A stretch of DNA of 64,000 bases, taken from positions 310,001 through 374,000 of the forward strand of contig NZ_CADCXY010000002.1 of assembly GCF_902806985.1 (NCBI RefSeq), written 5' to 3'. The notes below the pieces were generated by a model. The model was given only the letters and a program-made list of their open reading frames with translations. It had not been told where the DNA came from and ran no database searches. Below, one piece after another: positions 1 through 13,835 of the stretch; the first letter of the stretch is position 1, and each line of letters starts with the position of its first letter. The translations under genes and the position numbers were made by a program. Source of the DNA: Pseudidiomarina piscicola (lineage in GTDB: Bacteria; Pseudomonadota; Gammaproteobacteria; Enterobacterales; Alteromonadaceae).

Positions 1-229
1 GTTTCCTGGTGTTTACGCCAAAGTCGAGCGCGCGGAAACTATCACGGTCACGGCCCTGAACCGCAACGGCGAGTCATTTACCATGGATGCCGAAGGGCTA
101 CTGGCGATTTGTATTCAACACGAGATTGATCATCTAAATGGCAAACTTTTTGTCGATTACCTATCGCCTCTGAAGCGTAATCGGATACGCAAAAAGCTTG
201 AAAAAGAAGCTCGCTTAGGTGCGAATTAA
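1..229 (+). CDS. def: Peptide deformylase, C-terminal part (truncated by the window edge)
   Basis: Reading from base 2, 75 codons end at a TAA at 227-229. The residues include the HEIDH form of the HExxH metal-binding motif within a stretch reading [14 protein letters not shown], followed by a basic tail. This is the C-terminal metal-binding helix of peptide deformylase, which removes the formyl group from the N-terminal methionine of new proteins. The next gene is fmt, which adds that formyl group, three bases downstream; def-fmt pairing is classic. The N-terminal motifs lie outside the window. Confidence 0.95.
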   Translation, partial: FPGVYAKVERAETITVTALNRNGESFTMDAEGLLAICIQHEIDHLNGKLFVDYLSPLKRNRIRKKLEKEARLGAN

Positions 230-232
230 TTC

Positions 233-1186
233 ATGCGCATTGTCTTTGCAGGTACACCAGACTTCGCCGCGGGCCATTTAGCTGCGCTGTTAGCCGATGG
301 CTCTCATGAGGTGGTGGCAGTCTATACCCAACCTGATCGGCCTGCCGGGCGTGGTAAAAAGTTACAAGCGAGCGCAGTGAAGCAGCTTGCCTTGCAGCAC
401 GGGCTTCCCGTTGAACAACCCATGTCACTCAAAGATGCCGACGCACAAGCGCAACTGGCAAGTTACCACGCAGATGTCATGGTGGTGGTCGCCTATGGCT
501 TAATTCTTCCGGCTGCAGTGTTGCGCATACCACAATTTGGCTGTGTCAACGTGCACGGCTCGTTGCTACCAAGATGGCGCGGTGCCGCCCCCATCCAACG
601 AAGTATATGGGCCGGTGATAGCGCAGCAGGCGTTGCCATTATGCAAATGGAGGCGGGGTTAGACACGGGTCCGGTGTTGCTTAGTCGTGAGTTGCCTATT
701 GCCGCCGATGATACCTCGGCGTCCTTGTATGCAAAGCTCGCCGAACTCGGCCCGCAAGCGCTCTTGCAAACCCTTGCCGATTTGCCGAAGTTCCTTAGCG
801 CCGCGAAGCCCCAAGATGAAGCTCTGGTGACCTATGCCCAGAAACTATCGAAGGCCGAAGCCGAACTTGACTGGCAACAGCCGGCGACAGTGCTGGAGCG
901 CTGGGTAAGAGCATTCAACCCTTGGCCGATGGCGTGGCTTGCGACCGCAAAAGGGGTCGTTAAAGTTTGGCGCGCGGAAACGCTAGCCAGCGACGCCTCC
1001 GAAGCCCCAGGCACTGTGCTTGCGGCTGACAAGCACGGTATTGTCATACAGACCGCTGATCAAGCATTGGTCATCACCGAGCTTCAGCCGCCGGGCAAAA
1101 AAGCTATGTCCGCAAGCGAGTTTCTCAATGGCCGCAGCGATTGGTTCAGCCTAGGCACCGTGCTACAAGGAACCACTGATGAGTAA
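233..1186 (+). CDS. fmt: Methionyl-tRNA formyltransferase
   Basis: A 317-residue protein of normal family length. It transfers a formyl group from 10-formyl-tetrahydrofolate to Met-tRNAi for translation initiation. The N-terminus ([16 protein letters not shown]) starts the Rossmann-like formyltransferase domain. The segment [15 protein letters not shown] near residue 105 is the conserved active-site and folate-binding region. The C-terminal 100 residues form the tRNA-binding domain. It begins 3 bases after def stops and overlaps the rsmB start by 8 bases, so def-fmt-rsmB-trkA read as one transcript. Confidence 0.97.
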   Translation: MRIVFAGTPDFAAGHLAALLADGSHEVVAVYTQPDRPAGRGKKLQASAVKQLALQHGLPVEQPMSLKDADAQAQLASYHADVMVVVAYGLILPAAVLRIPQFGCVNVHGSLLPRWRGAAPIQRSIWAGDSAAGVAIMQMEAGLDTGPVLLSRELPIAADDTSASLYAKLAELGPQALLQTLADLPKFLSAAKPQDEALVTYAQKLSKAEAELDWQQPATVLERWVRAFNPWPMAWLATAKGVVKVWRAETLASDASEAPGTVLAADKHGIVIQTADQALVITELQPPGKKAMSASEFLNGRSDWFSLGTVLQGTTDE

Positions 1187-2480
1187 AGGCGCAACCTCAA
1201 GAGCTGCTGCAGCGCGGGTACTTGCACAAGTGCTCGAACACGGTAAGTCAATGTCCCAAGCCTTACCTGAGGCAACCGCAAACCTTGAGCCACGTGATCG
1301 CGCAATGGTGCAATCCTTGTGCTTTGGTGTGCTGCGAAATCTACCGTTATTGAACGCTGCAACAACCCGATTTTTAACGTCGCCGCTCAAGAAAGATCTG
1401 GTTATACTGCACCACCTGCTGTTAGTGGGCGCTTACCAACTTCTATTTATGGGAACCTCTGACCATGCGGCGGTATCGGCCACCGTAGAAGCCACGGAGC
1501 GACTCAAAAAGCGCCGTCAAAAAGGGCTCATCAACGCAGTGCTGCGAAATTTACAGCGCCAGCGAGAACAACTGCTAGCTGAATTTGCGACGAAACCAGA
1601 ACTGCAACATGGGCACCCTCGCTGGCTGGCCGACGCCATAACAGCTGCCTACCCTGAGCAAGCATCGCAGGTATTCGCCGCCAATAATATCCAAGCACCC
1701 ATGTGGCTGCGGGTGAATACTCAGCAAATCAGCGTGGCTGAATTTCGACAGGAGCTCGAAAATTACGATGCAGAACTCGTCGTAAGTGAAGACATTGCCG
1801 CCCTACCCAGCGCCTTAAAGCTAGAGAAAGCCGTCGACGTGCGCCAGCTGCCTGGGTTTGCCGAAGGCTGGTTCTCTGTACAAGATTGTTCAGCCCAATA
1901 CGCCGCGCAGTTGTTAAACACTCAGCCTGAGCAACGTGTGCTCGACTGCTGCGCAGCCCCTGGGGGTAAAACAGCACATATTCTTGAGCTTACACCGTCG
2001 GCGACCGTACATGCCCTTGATATTGATGCCAAGCGTCTACAGCGCGTCGAGGAAAACCTTACGCGCTTACGCCATCAAGCGAACATACTTACCGGTGATG
2101 CCGGACAGCCCGAAACCTGGTGGGATGGTGAACAGTACGATCGTATATTGCTCGATGCCCCCTGCTCTGCGACCGGAGTCATTCGTCGCCACCCAGATAT
2201 CAAATGGTTACGCCGAGCAAGCGATATTGAAGCCTTGGTTGAAATCCAAGCAGCTTTGCTGGACCGTCTCTGGTCATTGTTGCGCCCTGGTGGTAGGTTA
2301 GTTTATGCAACCTGCTCGATACTGCCGAGCGAAAATCAACAGCAAATAGAAGCATTCTGTCAGCGTCACGCAGATGCAAAACCGCAAGCGACCGCCCCCG
2401 ATGGCGCGACCTGCTGGCAACGGCTGCCAGGTGAGCAGGACGGTGACGGCTTCTTTTACGCAATCGTGGACAAGCATTAA
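1179..2480 (+). CDS. rsmB: 16S rRNA (cytosine-967-C5)-methyltransferase
   Basis: 433 residues. The N-terminal part is a NusB-like RNA-binding domain. The C-terminal part is a NOL1/NOP2/Sun-type SAM methyltransferase: [10 protein letters not shown] is the SAM-binding motif and [16 protein letters not shown] carries the catalytic cysteine that attacks cytosine. It modifies C967 of 16S rRNA. Its ATG overlaps the end of fmt and its stop shares one base with the trkA ATG, so translation is probably coupled along the def-fmt-rsmB-trkA operon. Confidence 0.96.
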   Translation: MSKGATSRAAAARVLAQVLEHGKSMSQALPEATANLEPRDRAMVQSLCFGVLRNLPLLNAATTRFLTSPLKKDLVILHHLLLVGAYQLLFMGTSDHAAVSATVEATERLKKRRQKGLINAVLRNLQRQREQLLAEFATKPELQHGHPRWLADAITAAYPEQASQVFAANNIQAPMWLRVNTQQISVAEFRQELENYDAELVVSEDIAALPSALKLEKAVDVRQLPGFAEGWFSVQDCSAQYAAQLLNTQPEQRVLDCCAAPGGKTAHILELTPSATVHALDIDAKRLQRVEENLTRLRHQANILTGDAGQPETWWDGEQYDRILLDAPCSATGVIRRHPDIKWLRRASDIEALVEIQAALLDRLWSLLRPGGRLVYATCSILPSENQQQIEAFCQRHADAKPQATAPDGATCWQRLPGEQDGDGFFYAIVDKH

Positions 2481-3856
2481 TGAAAATAGTCATTCTTGGT
2501 GGTGGACAAGTGGGCGGCACGCTCGCTGAGAACCTCGTCGGTGAAGACAACGATATTACCGTTGTGGACACCGACAATGCGCGCTTAAGCATCCTCTCGG
2601 ATAGTCACGACATTCGCACCGTGCAAGGTCATGCGGCGCACCCTCGGGTGTTGCGCAATGCTGGCTGTGAAGACGCCGACATGCTCATCGCAGTGACACC
2701 AAGTGACGAAACCAACATGATGGCCTGCCAAATTGCCTATACCCTGTTTCGCACCCCGAAACGAATCGCACGTATTCGATCAGAAGAGTACATCGACTTT
2801 AAAGATCAGTTATTCCATAAAGACGATGTTCCCGTTGACCATACTATTTCGCCAGAACAGCAAGTAACCCACTACATTAAACGCTTGGTTGATTATCCCG
2901 GCGCTCTGCAGGTGATGGAGTTCGCCAAAGGGCGAGCGAGTTTAGTCGCAGTAAAGGCTTATTACGGTGGTAAATTGGTTGGCCATGCTATCTCCTCGTT
3001 GAAAGAGCACATGCCGAATGTAGAAACCCGCGTTGCGGCTATCTTTCGACAAGGCCAAGCGATTCGCCCCATGGGCACTACCATTATTGAAGCCGGCGAC
3101 GAAGTATTTTTCATTACCGATACGCGCTATGTGCGGATGGTGATGGAGGAGATGCAGAAACTCGAGCATCAATACCGCCGCATCATGATCGCAGGGGGCG
3201 GCAATATCGGTTCAGGTTTGGCCCGCTTACTGGAAGAAAACCACAACGTTAAATTGATTGAGCGTAATGCTGAGCGCGCCCTAATGCTTGATGAAAAGTT
3301 CAGTCACACGCTAGTGTTAGAAGGGGATGCCTCAGACAGCCTTCTGCTTGGCGATGAACACATTGAAGATGTTGATGTGTTTATTGCGGTCACCAACGAC
3401 GATGAAGCCAATATCATGTCGGCAATGCTAGCGAAGAAGATGGGCGCCAAGAAAACCATGGTGTTAATTCAGCGCCAGGCGTACGTTGACTTGGTGCAGG
3501 ATGGCGTGATCGACATCGCAATTTCACCCCAACGCGCGACCGTTTCGGCACTCCTTTCACTGATCCGCAAAGGTGATATTGTAAATGCCTACTCACTGCG
3601 AAAAGGTGCGGCAGAAGCCATTGAGGCGATTGCGCATGGCGACGAAAAAACCTCGAAAGTAGTCGGCCGATCAATTAGTGAAATTAAACTGCCGCCGGGC
3701 ACCACCATTGGCGCCATTGTTCGCGGCAACGAAGTTATGATTGCCCACGACGATACGGTGCTACATGCCGATGACCATGTTATTTTGTTTTTGGTCGATA
3801 AAAAGTATATCCGCGAAGTCGAGCGCCTGTTCCAACCAAGCGCCCTGTTCTTTTAG
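2480..3856 (+). CDS. trkA: Trk potassium uptake system NAD-binding regulator TrkA
   Basis: 458 residues with the expected duplicated layout: two RCK units, each with a nucleotide-binding Rossmann fold ([15 protein letters not shown] at the N-terminus, [17 protein letters not shown] near residue 235) and a following TrkA-C ligand domain. TrkA is the cytosolic gating partner of TrkH. The gene is last in the def operon and meets trkH tail to tail: the TAG and TAA stop codons overlap at 3853-3856, so both Trk subunits lie next to each other but on opposite strands. Confidence 0.96.
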   Translation: MKIVILGGGQVGGTLAENLVGEDNDITVVDTDNARLSILSDSHDIRTVQGHAAHPRVLRNAGCEDADMLIAVTPSDETNMMACQIAYTLFRTPKRIARIRSEEYIDFKDQLFHKDDVPVDHTISPEQQVTHYIKRLVDYPGALQVMEFAKGRASLVAVKAYYGGKLVGHAISSLKEHMPNVETRVAAIFRQGQAIRPMGTTIIEAGDEVFFITDTRYVRMVMEEMQKLEHQYRRIMIAGGGNIGSGLARLLEENHNVKLIERNAERALMLDEKFSHTLVLEGDASDSLLLGDEHIEDVDVFIAVTNDDEANIMSAMLAKKMGAKKTMVLIQRQAYVDLVQDGVIDIAISPQRATVSALLSLIRKGDIVNAYSLRKGAAEAIEAIAHGDEKTSKVVGRSISEIKLPPGTTIGAIVRGNEVMIAHDDTVLHADDHVILFLVDKKYIREVERLFQPSALFF

Positions 3857-5304
3857 GAGCGCCAGAAGGTAGGCGTAAGCAAAACCAAAATAGTGAAAAC
3901 TTCTAAGCGACCAAAAAGCATCGCAATAACGAGCAGCCATTTCGCTGTATCTGGAATCGTTGCATAGTTTGCTGCGACATCACCTAATCCTGGCCCCAAG
4001 TTATTTAGGCAAGCAGCGGTTGCAGAAAACGCCGTAATATCGTCTAATCCGGTCGCCAGAAGCCCCAACATAACCACCACGAATACCAGCGCATAGGCCG
4101 CAAAGAAGCCCCAAATAGCTTCGACAACCCGAGCGGGTAAAATGCGATTCCCAAGTTTTACCGAGTACACTCCCGCGGGGTGAACTAAGCGGTTAAGCTC
4201 GCGCACCCCTTGGCGGAAAAGTAAAACCACACGCACCACTTTCAAACCACCTGCGGTAGAGCTGGCGCAGCCACCAATGAAACTGGCAAAAATGAGCATG
4301 ATTGGCAGAAATAATGGCCACGAAGCGAAATCTGTTGTCGCAAACCCGGCCGTGGTGCTAATCGAAACCGCCTGAAACATCGCCTGATTAAACGCCGTAC
4401 CGGTCGAAGTGAACTCTCGGTGCGCTAATACAGTAATAAAAACAATGGCAATAAGGGTTAGCTGAATGCCCAAAAACGCTCTCACTTCAGGATCGCGCAC
4501 ATAGCTCATCAACGAACGCCCAGTTATCGAGGCGTAGTGAATAGCGAAGTTGATCGACGAAAGAATAAGAAAGACCACACAGATGGTATTAATCGTGCTG
4601 CTGTCGAAATACCCCATGCTGGCATCGTAGGTACTAAAGCCGCCAACGGCGATGGTTGAAAACGCATGACTTATGGCATCGAACCAGCTCATTCCAGCCA
4701 GGTGATAGGCCACCGCACACGCCGCCGTCAGCGCGACGTAAATGTACCAGAGGTGCTTCGCGGTATCGGCAATGCGGGGGGTCATTTTGGTGTCTTTCTG
4801 CGGCCCTGGAATTTCCGCGCGGTAAAGCTGCATACCACCAATGCCTAGCATGGGTAAAATAGCGACAGCGAGCACGATGATACCCATACCACCTAACCAC
4901 TGCAGTTGCTGGCGGTAAAACATCAAGCTGTGTGGCAAGGTTTCAATACCTTGAATGACCGTCGCGCCAGTGGTTGTTAAACCGGAAAAAGATTCGAATA
5001 CCGCATCGGTAAACGACAACGGCAGCTCTTCGGCAAACCATAACGGCATCACCCCGACCATGCCTAGCACGGTCCAGAACAAAACTGTCAGCAAGAAACC
5101 ATCTCGAACTTTTAAGTCGGAATGCTCTTTACGGTTGGGGTACCACACCAAGAAACCGATAAACAGGCTGATCGCAAAGGCTAAGGCAAAGGCGGTACCA
5201 CCGCCGTCACCATAAATAATGGCAACCGCTGCCGGTGGCAGTAAGGTGACGCTAAATACGCATATCAATAGCCCCAGTATGCGAAGAATACCTCTTAGGC
5301 GCAC
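3853..5304 (-). CDS. trkH: Trk potassium transporter membrane subunit TrkH
   Basis: 483-residue integral membrane protein. It shows the four degenerate selectivity loops of Trk/Ktr/HKT channels: [33 protein letters not shown] and [10 protein letters not shown], each followed by a transmembrane helix. It conducts K+ inward with TrkA as regulator. Its start overlaps the end of yigZ by 10 bases, placing it as third gene of a slt-yigZ-trkH minus-strand unit. Confidence 0.95.
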   Translation of the reverse strand: MRLRGILRILGLLICVFSVTLLPPAAVAIIYGDGGGTAFALAFAISLFIGFLVWYPNRKEHSDLKVRDGFLLTVLFWTVLGMVGVMPLWFAEELPLSFTDAVFESFSGLTTTGATVIQGIETLPHSLMFYRQQLQWLGGMGIIVLAVAILPMLGIGGMQLYRAEIPGPQKDTKMTPRIADTAKHLWYIYVALTAACAVAYHLAGMSWFDAISHAFSTIAVGGFSTYDASMGYFDSSTINTICVVFLILSSINFAIHYASITGRSLMSYVRDPEVRAFLGIQLTLIAIVFITVLAHREFTSTGTAFNQAMFQAVSISTTAGFATTDFASWPLFLPIMLIFASFIGGCASSTAGGLKVVRVVLLFRQGVRELNRLVHPAGVYSVKLGNRILPARVVEAIWGFFAAYALVFVVVMLGLLATGLDDITAFSATAACLNNLGPGLGDVAANYATIPDTAKWLLVIAMLFGRLEVFTILVLLTPTFWRS

Positions 5305-5927
5305 GAATTATCCCCAGTTTGATGTTTTTTTAGTGCGACACGCCCTTGTGTCGCGTTTTTTAATGCGGTCGCAAGATCTTCAAATTGTTGCTCCGGCAAC
5401 GCAATTTGTTGTTCAATGGTTGCCGCAAAGTCTTGTCGCTCCGTAATGGCATCGTACTGCGCCAGACAATGTGAAACAACTTTTTGATCGGCATAATCGT
5501 AGTGTAAATAGGCTGATTTGCGAATTATTTTTTCGGTTTTTGGTAATTGTTCAAGTGCCGTTAAGGTCGCCTGGGTATAGGCGCGTTGTAAGCCGCCGGT
5601 GCCGAGCTTAACGCCGCCAAAATAACGCACCACCACGGCCGATACTTCCCCCAGACCACTATTTAGCAAAACCGTTAGCATGGGTCGCCCCGCCGTACCA
5701 CTCGGTTCGCCATCATCACTCATGGCATAAGCTTGGCTATCGTCGGGGGCGGCAAACACACTGGCACTGCAATAATGATTCGCACCAGGCCATTGCTGCT
5801 GGCAACTGCGAATATGCGCTTGGTGCTCTGCGGCAGAGGTAACCCACTGTAATGACGTAATAAAGCGACTGTTTTTTATTTCAATTTCTGCAACAGTGGT
5901 TGCTGCGGGTATCCAATACTTCGCCAT
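5295..5927 (-). CDS. yigZ: YigZ/IMPACT family protein
   Basis: 210 residues matching the UPF0029/IMPACT N-terminal fold: an IEIKNSRFITSL opening, then the signature DDGEPSGTAGRPML and VVVRYFGGVKLGTGGLQRAY between about residues 70 and 120. The biochemical role of YigZ is not settled; the eukaryotic relative IMPACT affects translational control. It starts 5 bases after slt stops and overlaps trkH. A trkH-yigZ neighbourhood is common in gammaproteobacteria. Confidence 0.92.
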   Translation of the reverse strand: MAKYWIPAATTVAEIEIKNSRFITSLQWVTSAAEHQAHIRSCQQQWPGANHYCSASVFAAPDDSQAYAMSDDGEPSGTAGRPMLTVLLNSGLGEVSAVVVRYFGGVKLGTGGLQRAYTQATLTALEQLPKTEKIIRKSAYLHYDYADQKVVSHCLAQYDAITERQDFAATIEQQIALPEQQFEDLATALKNATQGRVALKKHQTGDNSCA

Positions 5928-5932
5928 GCGCT

Positions 5933-7930
5933 TTAAAGCCCTAATGTGGTTTTATCGATCGTCATCTCGGCCAGTTCAGTAAAGCGGTTTTGTGGCGGCT
6001 GGTCTTCCTCTAACAGCAGATAAATTTGCTGATACGCCAATACGTTCTTCACATAATTTCGAGTTTCTCGATAGGGGATGGTTTCAATCCATCGATCGAT
6101 CGCCATGGCCTGCTCAGGAACCCAATCAACCACGCGATAAATACCGCCATTATAGGCGGCTGTAGCCACAACCCAGTTACCGCCGAGGCGGCGTTTTAGG
6201 TCGGCTAGGTAGCGTGTACCAAGCCGAATATTGACACTTGCCGACTGTAAATCATGGCGTGCGTAGTCGCGTTTACCAATATATTTGGCGGTGCTTGGCA
6301 AAAGCTGCATCAGCCCGTGCGCGCCGGCATGTGAATAGGCATCAAAGCGAAACGCACTCTCGCGCCGAGAAATGGCAAAGGCCCAACTTGCATCGATGCC
6401 GGCCGCTTGGGCGTTCTCACGATGCTCTTCGGCATAAGCTAACGGGAAACGTTGTTCAATGGCACCGAATTCACCTAGTTGTCCTAAGGTATAAATAGCC
6501 TGATCGTGCCAGCCCCATTGCGATGCCAAAGCGGCCAACAGTTCCTGTTGCCGTGGCTCAGAGATTTGCAGTAGTTGATACCATTCACGACGCGCATCAA
6601 TATAACGCTCTAACTGCAGAAACTCGTAGGCTCGCTGCACAGCGGGTAAGGCTCGCGTTGCTTCCATTTCTGATGCGCTGTAACGCAACTTTTCACGGGC
6701 TAAATGCAAAGGCTGCTGCAGCTTGCTGGCTGCTAAAAACCCATAATAACTACGCTGTTTCGCAATACGCTTGTACATGGCCTCGGCCTGCTTTTGCTGG
6801 CCGGTTTCCGCCAACGCCCGCGCCCTCCAGTAGAGCCATTGCGCTTGCTCGGCGTCGACGCCCATCGTGGCCACTGGGTTTTCAATGAGCGTTTGCCAGT
6901 TTGCTTCACGTACCCACTCCGCCAACTGCCATTGCATGGTGGCGGCGGTTTGTTGGCCCGGCTCAACCTGCGCCAACCAAACGCCCGCTTGGGCATGATC
7001 TTTCGCGCTCAGCGCCACGGCAAACTGCTGCTGTAGCGACGTCTGCTGTGCCGCACTAAGCACAATAGCGCTCGGCAATTGATTGAAGGTTCTAATAGCA
7101 ATATCTGGGTCACGCCAAATGAGCCGCCCCAGCGCGTACGTCACAATACTGGCGACGCGCGGCCCCGAAGTGGCATCTGGCATGGCAGCAAGCGTCGCCA
7201 GTTCATCGAGTTCTCGGACCAGGTTTGCTGGATTGCGGCGCACACTTCGGTAGTGCTTGATTAATGCATCGGTGGGCGCATCAACGAGCTTCGCTAGGTA
7301 AGGTAAAAGGGTGTGCTTGCCATCTTCGGCTGCGAGTTTCGCCCGTTGCCAAACTTTGTCGTCGGTGCGGCGCCCGTCCGCGGTCCAAGTGGCTAATAAA
7401 GGGTCACAGGCCTTCGGCAGTGACTCGCCCGTTAACCATAGCTGATCAACAGCGCGCATCACGGCAGCTTTAGGTTGGGTTTCTTGCGCTAGGGTAAAGC
7501 GCCAAAAATAGCACCTGTGCTCAAGGCGTCCTGGGTAAATAAAATCGCGCAAAAACCGCTGCTGCTCGTTGTTTTTCGCAAGGTAGTCAAGCCATGGGTA
7601 ACGCAACTGCCAATCTAACGGGGTGCCCTTCATTGCGGCAAAAAATTCTTGCACGCGCGCTTCATTCGCTACGTAGCCAACTTGCTGTAAACGTTCCAAT
7701 TCTAGGTAAGGTAGCAACGGGTAGCCGACCAACTCGTCGAGCAGTTGCTGATACTCGCTTAAGCGACCTCGTTTTGCCGCATACTCTGCTTTAACGAACA
7801 GCTGCCGTTGCATTTCACGCTGATCGCCCCCAGCTAATAAGGGATCATGAATTTTAGGCTCAGCCATAACAGCGGTTGCGAAAACCGCTGTAAAGAGTAA
7901 CGCACATAACTTTGTTCGAATTGACTGCAT
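5933..7930 (-). CDS. slt: Soluble lytic murein transglycosylase (Slt70 type)
   Basis: 665 residues with a Sec signal peptide (MQSIRTKLCALLFTAVFATAVMAEP). A long alpha-helical superhelical U/L region is followed by a C-terminal SLT lysozyme-like domain. SRRESAF carries the catalytic glutamate, and AHGLMQLLPSTA and AAYNGG are the other SLT motifs. It cleaves the MurNAc-GlcNAc bond in periplasmic peptidoglycan to 1,6-anhydro products. It is divergent from fadBA and first gene of the slt-yigZ-trkH unit. Confidence 0.94.
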   Translation of the reverse strand: MQSIRTKLCALLFTAVFATAVMAEPKIHDPLLAGGDQREMQRQLFVKAEYAAKRGRLSEYQQLLDELVGYPLLPYLELERLQQVGYVANEARVQEFFAAMKGTPLDWQLRYPWLDYLAKNNEQQRFLRDFIYPGRLEHRCYFWRFTLAQETQPKAAVMRAVDQLWLTGESLPKACDPLLATWTADGRRTDDKVWQRAKLAAEDGKHTLLPYLAKLVDAPTDALIKHYRSVRRNPANLVRELDELATLAAMPDATSGPRVASIVTYALGRLIWRDPDIAIRTFNQLPSAIVLSAAQQTSLQQQFAVALSAKDHAQAGVWLAQVEPGQQTAATMQWQLAEWVREANWQTLIENPVATMGVDAEQAQWLYWRARALAETGQQKQAEAMYKRIAKQRSYYGFLAASKLQQPLHLAREKLRYSASEMEATRALPAVQRAYEFLQLERYIDARREWYQLLQISEPRQQELLAALASQWGWHDQAIYTLGQLGEFGAIEQRFPLAYAEEHRENAQAAGIDASWAFAISRRESAFRFDAYSHAGAHGLMQLLPSTAKYIGKRDYARHDLQSASVNIRLGTRYLADLKRRLGGNWVVATAAYNGGIYRVVDWVPEQAMAIDRWIETIPYRETRNYVKNVLAYQQIYLLLEEDQPPQNRFTELAEMTIDKTTLGL

Positions 7931-7933
7931 AAT

Positions 7934-7951
7934 TTCAAACGCACGTTTAAA
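7934..7951. promoter_or_regulatory. PsrA/FadR-type operator candidate upstream of fadBA
   Basis: The sequence TTCAAACGCACGTTTAAA is an interrupted palindrome (TTCAAAC, 4-base spacer, GTTTAAA). It fits the known PsrA recognition pattern CAAAC-N2-4-GTTTG apart from the last base. It sits between the divergent slt and fadB starts, about 130 bases before the fadB ATG. PsrA is a TetR-type fatty-acid sensor controlling fadBA in several gammaproteobacteria, so this is a likely operator, though which gene it controls is inferred. Confidence 0.5.
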
Positions 7952-8080
7952 TAGTTATTGAAAAATGGACCTAATCGGGCCAAACTCTTGTCACTACTTA
8001 GAATCACAACTTATGTTTTAAGTGATGTGACTTTGAATCATACGCTAACCGAGCGCAATCTGAAAATCAGGAGACCATAT

Positions 8081-11400
<3,320 letters not shown>

Positions 11401-11436
11401 GCGCTCTTTTGCTGGCCAAGCTTTTGGCGTAAAATA

Positions 11437-11471
11437 AAACGCCGTAACAGTTGCTGTTACGGCGTTTTTTT
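11437..11471 (+). terminator. Rho-independent terminator of fadBA
   Basis: A perfect 14-bp inverted repeat (AAACGCCGTAACAG / CTGTTACGGCGTTT) around a TTG loop, running straight into a T tract. It ends the fadBA transcript 36 bases after the fadA stop. Confidence 0.9.
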
Positions 11472-11507
11472 ATTCCTACCACCAAAGCTAGAATGGGAGC
11501 AATACAG

Positions 11508-11744
11508 GTGTCTGAAGCCATTACAGAAAAGCTCGATACCCTTGGGTTACGCTGCCCCGAGCCGGTGATGATGATCCGGCTGGCGATTCGCAAACTCGAA
11601 GCTGGTGCGGTACTTGAGGTCATTGCCGATGACCCGGCGACGACCCGTGACATTCCAAGTTTTTGTCGCTTTATGGACCATCAACTGCTTCAAGCTGAGA
11701 CCACACAAGCACCTTACCGTTACCTTATTCGCAAGGGTACGTAA
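11508..11744 (+). CDS. tusA: Sulfurtransferase TusA
   Basis: 78 residues from a GTG at 11508. GGGAG lies 8 bases upstream, and the resulting [21 protein letters not shown] start gives the family's usual length of about 80. An in-frame ATG at 11493 would add five residues and overlap the ribosome-binding site. The CPxP motif ([11 protein letters not shown]) holds the persulfide-carrying cysteine, and [16 protein letters not shown] and PYRYLIRKG are conserved. TusA relays sulfur from IscS to the Tus system for tRNA 2-thiouridine synthesis. Confidence 0.92.
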   Translation: MSEAITEKLDTLGLRCPEPVMMIRLAIRKLEAGAVLEVIADDPATTRDIPSFCRFMDHQLLQAETTQAPYRYLIRKGT

Positions 11745-11755
11745 GAGCGGCCGAA

Positions 11756-12235
11756 CTATAGGTACTTTTGCCAGAACTCGGCTTTTCCTGTCGCTTCGTC
11801 TAGCTTGTAGGGTTCAAAACCAAATTTTTCATAGGCAACTTTTGCCGGCTCGTTGCCCTCTAATACTTCAAGCGTCAGTTTTACGCAGCCGCGAAATTCC
11901 GCCAAGGTCGCCACTTCTTGAAGTAATCGTTTAGCAATGCCCTGCCCGCGAAAGCCTTCGATAACGGCTATATCGTGAATATTCATAACGGGTTTTGCAG
12001 CAAACGTGGAAAACCCTTCAACGCAGTTTGCGAGGCCTACAGGCTCATCGTCTACATAGGCCAGCAGTGAAAATACATAATCACGCTTGGCCATTTCGTC
12101 TACCAGACTTTCTTTCGTCGAATCCGGTAATGGCTCGCCACCCCCCATTGGATCACGTGCGTAATCATCAAGCATTGCAACCACCGCTTGACGATGTTTA
12201 GGGTTTTGATAATCGGCTAAAATAATGTCGACCAT
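11756..12235 (-). CDS. GNAT family N-acetyltransferase
   Basis: 159 residues with the GNAT acetyl-CoA loop: IHDIAVIEGFRGQGIAKRLLQEVA, where RGQGIA is the Q/RxxGxG/A motif, then LEVLEGNEPAKVAYEKFGFEPY as motif B. The substrate cannot be read from sequence. It converges on tusA with a 12-base gap and lies 7 bases downstream of tag, so the two minus-strand genes may be cotranscribed. Confidence 0.85.
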   Translation of the reverse strand: MVDIILADYQNPKHRQAVVAMLDDYARDPMGGGEPLPDSTKESLVDEMAKRDYVFSLLAYVDDEPVGLANCVEGFSTFAAKPVMNIHDIAVIEGFRGQGIAKRLLQEVATLAEFRGCVKLTLEVLEGNEPAKVAYEKFGFEPYKLDEATGKAEFWQKYL

Positions 12236-12242
12236 GTCTATC

Positions 12243-12842
12243 TCATTTAGTTAAGGAAAAGCGGCGCATTTCATCGCAAACGTCGCTATAGCAATGACAG
12301 TCAACAACATGATCGTTGACCATGCCAACAGCCTGCATAAAGGCGTAACATATAGTTGTCCCAACAAAGCTAAAGCCTGCTTTCTTCAGGGCTTTAGCCA
12401 TAGTAGCAGAAACTTCATCTGAGGTGGGGATGTCGCCCCCTTGGCGGGCGAAGATTCTTGGCATTCCATCGCTAAAGCCCCACAAAAATTGATTAAATGG
12501 CTGTCCTTGATCGCGCAACTCACTATAGGCCCGGGCGTTTTTGAATATCGACTCTATTTTTAAGCGATTCCGGACAATTCCGGAGTTCTGCATCAGTTGT
12601 TCTTTATAGCTTTCTGGCAACTGCAGGATCCGCTCCGGGTCGAAGTCGCAAAAAGCCGCTTCGTAATTAGCCTGTTTACGCAAGATGGTAAGCCAACTTA
12701 ACCCCGCTTGTTGACCATCCAAGCATAGTTTGGCGAACAGTTCCTGACTGTCTGCCACAGGCCTGCCCCAGACGTTATCGTGATAGGCCATGTACTGCGG
12801 ATCGGTCCCACACCATTGGCATCGATGTACACTCGCTGTCAT
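12243..12842 (-). CDS. tag: DNA-3-methyladenine glycosylase I
   Basis: 199 residues of the Tag family. It opens with RCQWCGTDPQYMAYHDNVWGRP, where cysteine and histidine contribute to the zinc site, and contains LCLDGQQAGLSWLTILRKQANY and a C-terminal DHVVDCHCY with the remaining zinc ligands. It removes 3-methyladenine from alkylated DNA. It is divergent from glyQ; the adjacency of tag and glyQ is common in gammaproteobacteria. Confidence 0.94.
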   Translation of the reverse strand: MTASVHRCQWCGTDPQYMAYHDNVWGRPVADSQELFAKLCLDGQQAGLSWLTILRKQANYEAAFCDFDPERILQLPESYKEQLMQNSGIVRNRLKIESIFKNARAYSELRDQGQPFNQFLWGFSDGMPRIFARQGGDIPTSDEVSATMAKALKKAGFSFVGTTICYAFMQAVGMVNDHVVDCHCYSDVCDEMRRFSLTK

Positions 12843-12857
12843 TTTTGCACCTGCTCC

Positions 12858-12886
12858 TGTAACCCTAGGCCAACAAAGGGTATAAT
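12858..12886 (+). promoter_or_regulatory. Probable sigma70 promoter of glyQ-glyS
   Basis: A consensus TATAAT at 12881-12886 lies 40 bases before the glyQ ATG. At 17 bp upstream is TGTAAC (12858-12863), a poor -35 match. The -10 element is the main support. Confidence 0.5.
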
Positions 12887-12926
12887 TTACGCCACTTTCG
12901 ATTAAAAATCAGCACGAGAACAACAC

Positions 12927-13832
12927 ATGGCCAGCTATGATGTAAAAACCTTTCAGGGTCTCATCCTCGCGCTCCAAGATTACTGGGCGCAACAAGGATG
13001 TGCCATTGTGCAACCTCTGGATATGGAAGTCGGTGCCGGAACCTTCCATCCCATGACCTTTTTGCGCGCCGTAGGGCCTGAGCCTGCGAACTTTGCCTAT
13101 GTACAACCTTGCCGCCGTCCAACTGACGGCCGCTATGGCGAAAATCCAAACCGGTTACAGCACTACTATCAATTCCAAGTCATTCTCAAGCCATCGCCAA
13201 AGAACATTCAGGAACTCTATTTAGGGTCCTTGGAGTTGTTAGGCTTTGATCCCTTGGTGCACGATATCCGCTTTGTCGAAGACAACTGGGAATCGCCCAC
13301 CTTAGGCGCTTGGGGGTTAGGTTGGGAAGTTTGGCTCAACGGCATGGAAGTAACGCAGTTTACTTACTTTCAGCAGGTAGGTGGGCTTGAATGTCGACCC
13401 GTCGCCGGTGAAATCACCTATGGTCTAGAACGCTTGGCAATGTATATTCAAGGCGTTGATAGCATCTACGACCTGGTGTGGACGGACGGGCCACGCGGAA
13501 CCCTCTTGTATCGCGACGTGTTTCACCAAAACGAAGTCGAGCAATCAACCTACAACTTCGAGCATGCGGATGTCGACGTTCTGTTCGAACGATTCGACTC
13601 TTGCGAGAAAGAATGTGAACGCTTACTAACACACAACTTGCCATTACCCGCATATGAGCAAGTTATGCGTGCCTCCCATGCGTTTAATTTACTTGATGCC
13701 CGTCATGCCATCTCGGTCACTGAACGGCAGCGTTATATTCTCCGAGTTCGTACCATGGCCAAGGGTTGTGCCGAGGCCTATTACGCAGCGCGCGAAGCGC
13801 TTGGTTTCCCTCTCGCTGAGCAAGGAGCTTAA
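12927..13832 (+). CDS. glyQ: Glycine--tRNA ligase alpha subunit
   Basis: 301 residues, the standard length. It opens with [35 protein letters not shown], the class II aminoacyl-tRNA synthetase catalytic region of bacterial alpha2beta2 GlyRS. Further blocks include [26 protein letters not shown] and [34 protein letters not shown]. It activates glycine and charges tRNA-Gly together with GlyS, whose GTG start follows 3 bases after the glyQ stop. Confidence 0.98.
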   Translation: MASYDVKTFQGLILALQDYWAQQGCAIVQPLDMEVGAGTFHPMTFLRAVGPEPANFAYVQPCRRPTDGRYGENPNRLQHYYQFQVILKPSPKNIQELYLGSLELLGFDPLVHDIRFVEDNWESPTLGAWGLGWEVWLNGMEVTQFTYFQQVGGLECRPVAGEITYGLERLAMYIQGVDSIYDLVWTDGPRGTLLYRDVFHQNEVEQSTYNFEHADVDVLFERFDSCEKECERLLTHNLPLPAYEQVMRASHAFNLLDARHAISVTERQRYILRVRTMAKGCAEAYYAAREALGFPLAEQGA

Positions 13833-13835
13833 GTC

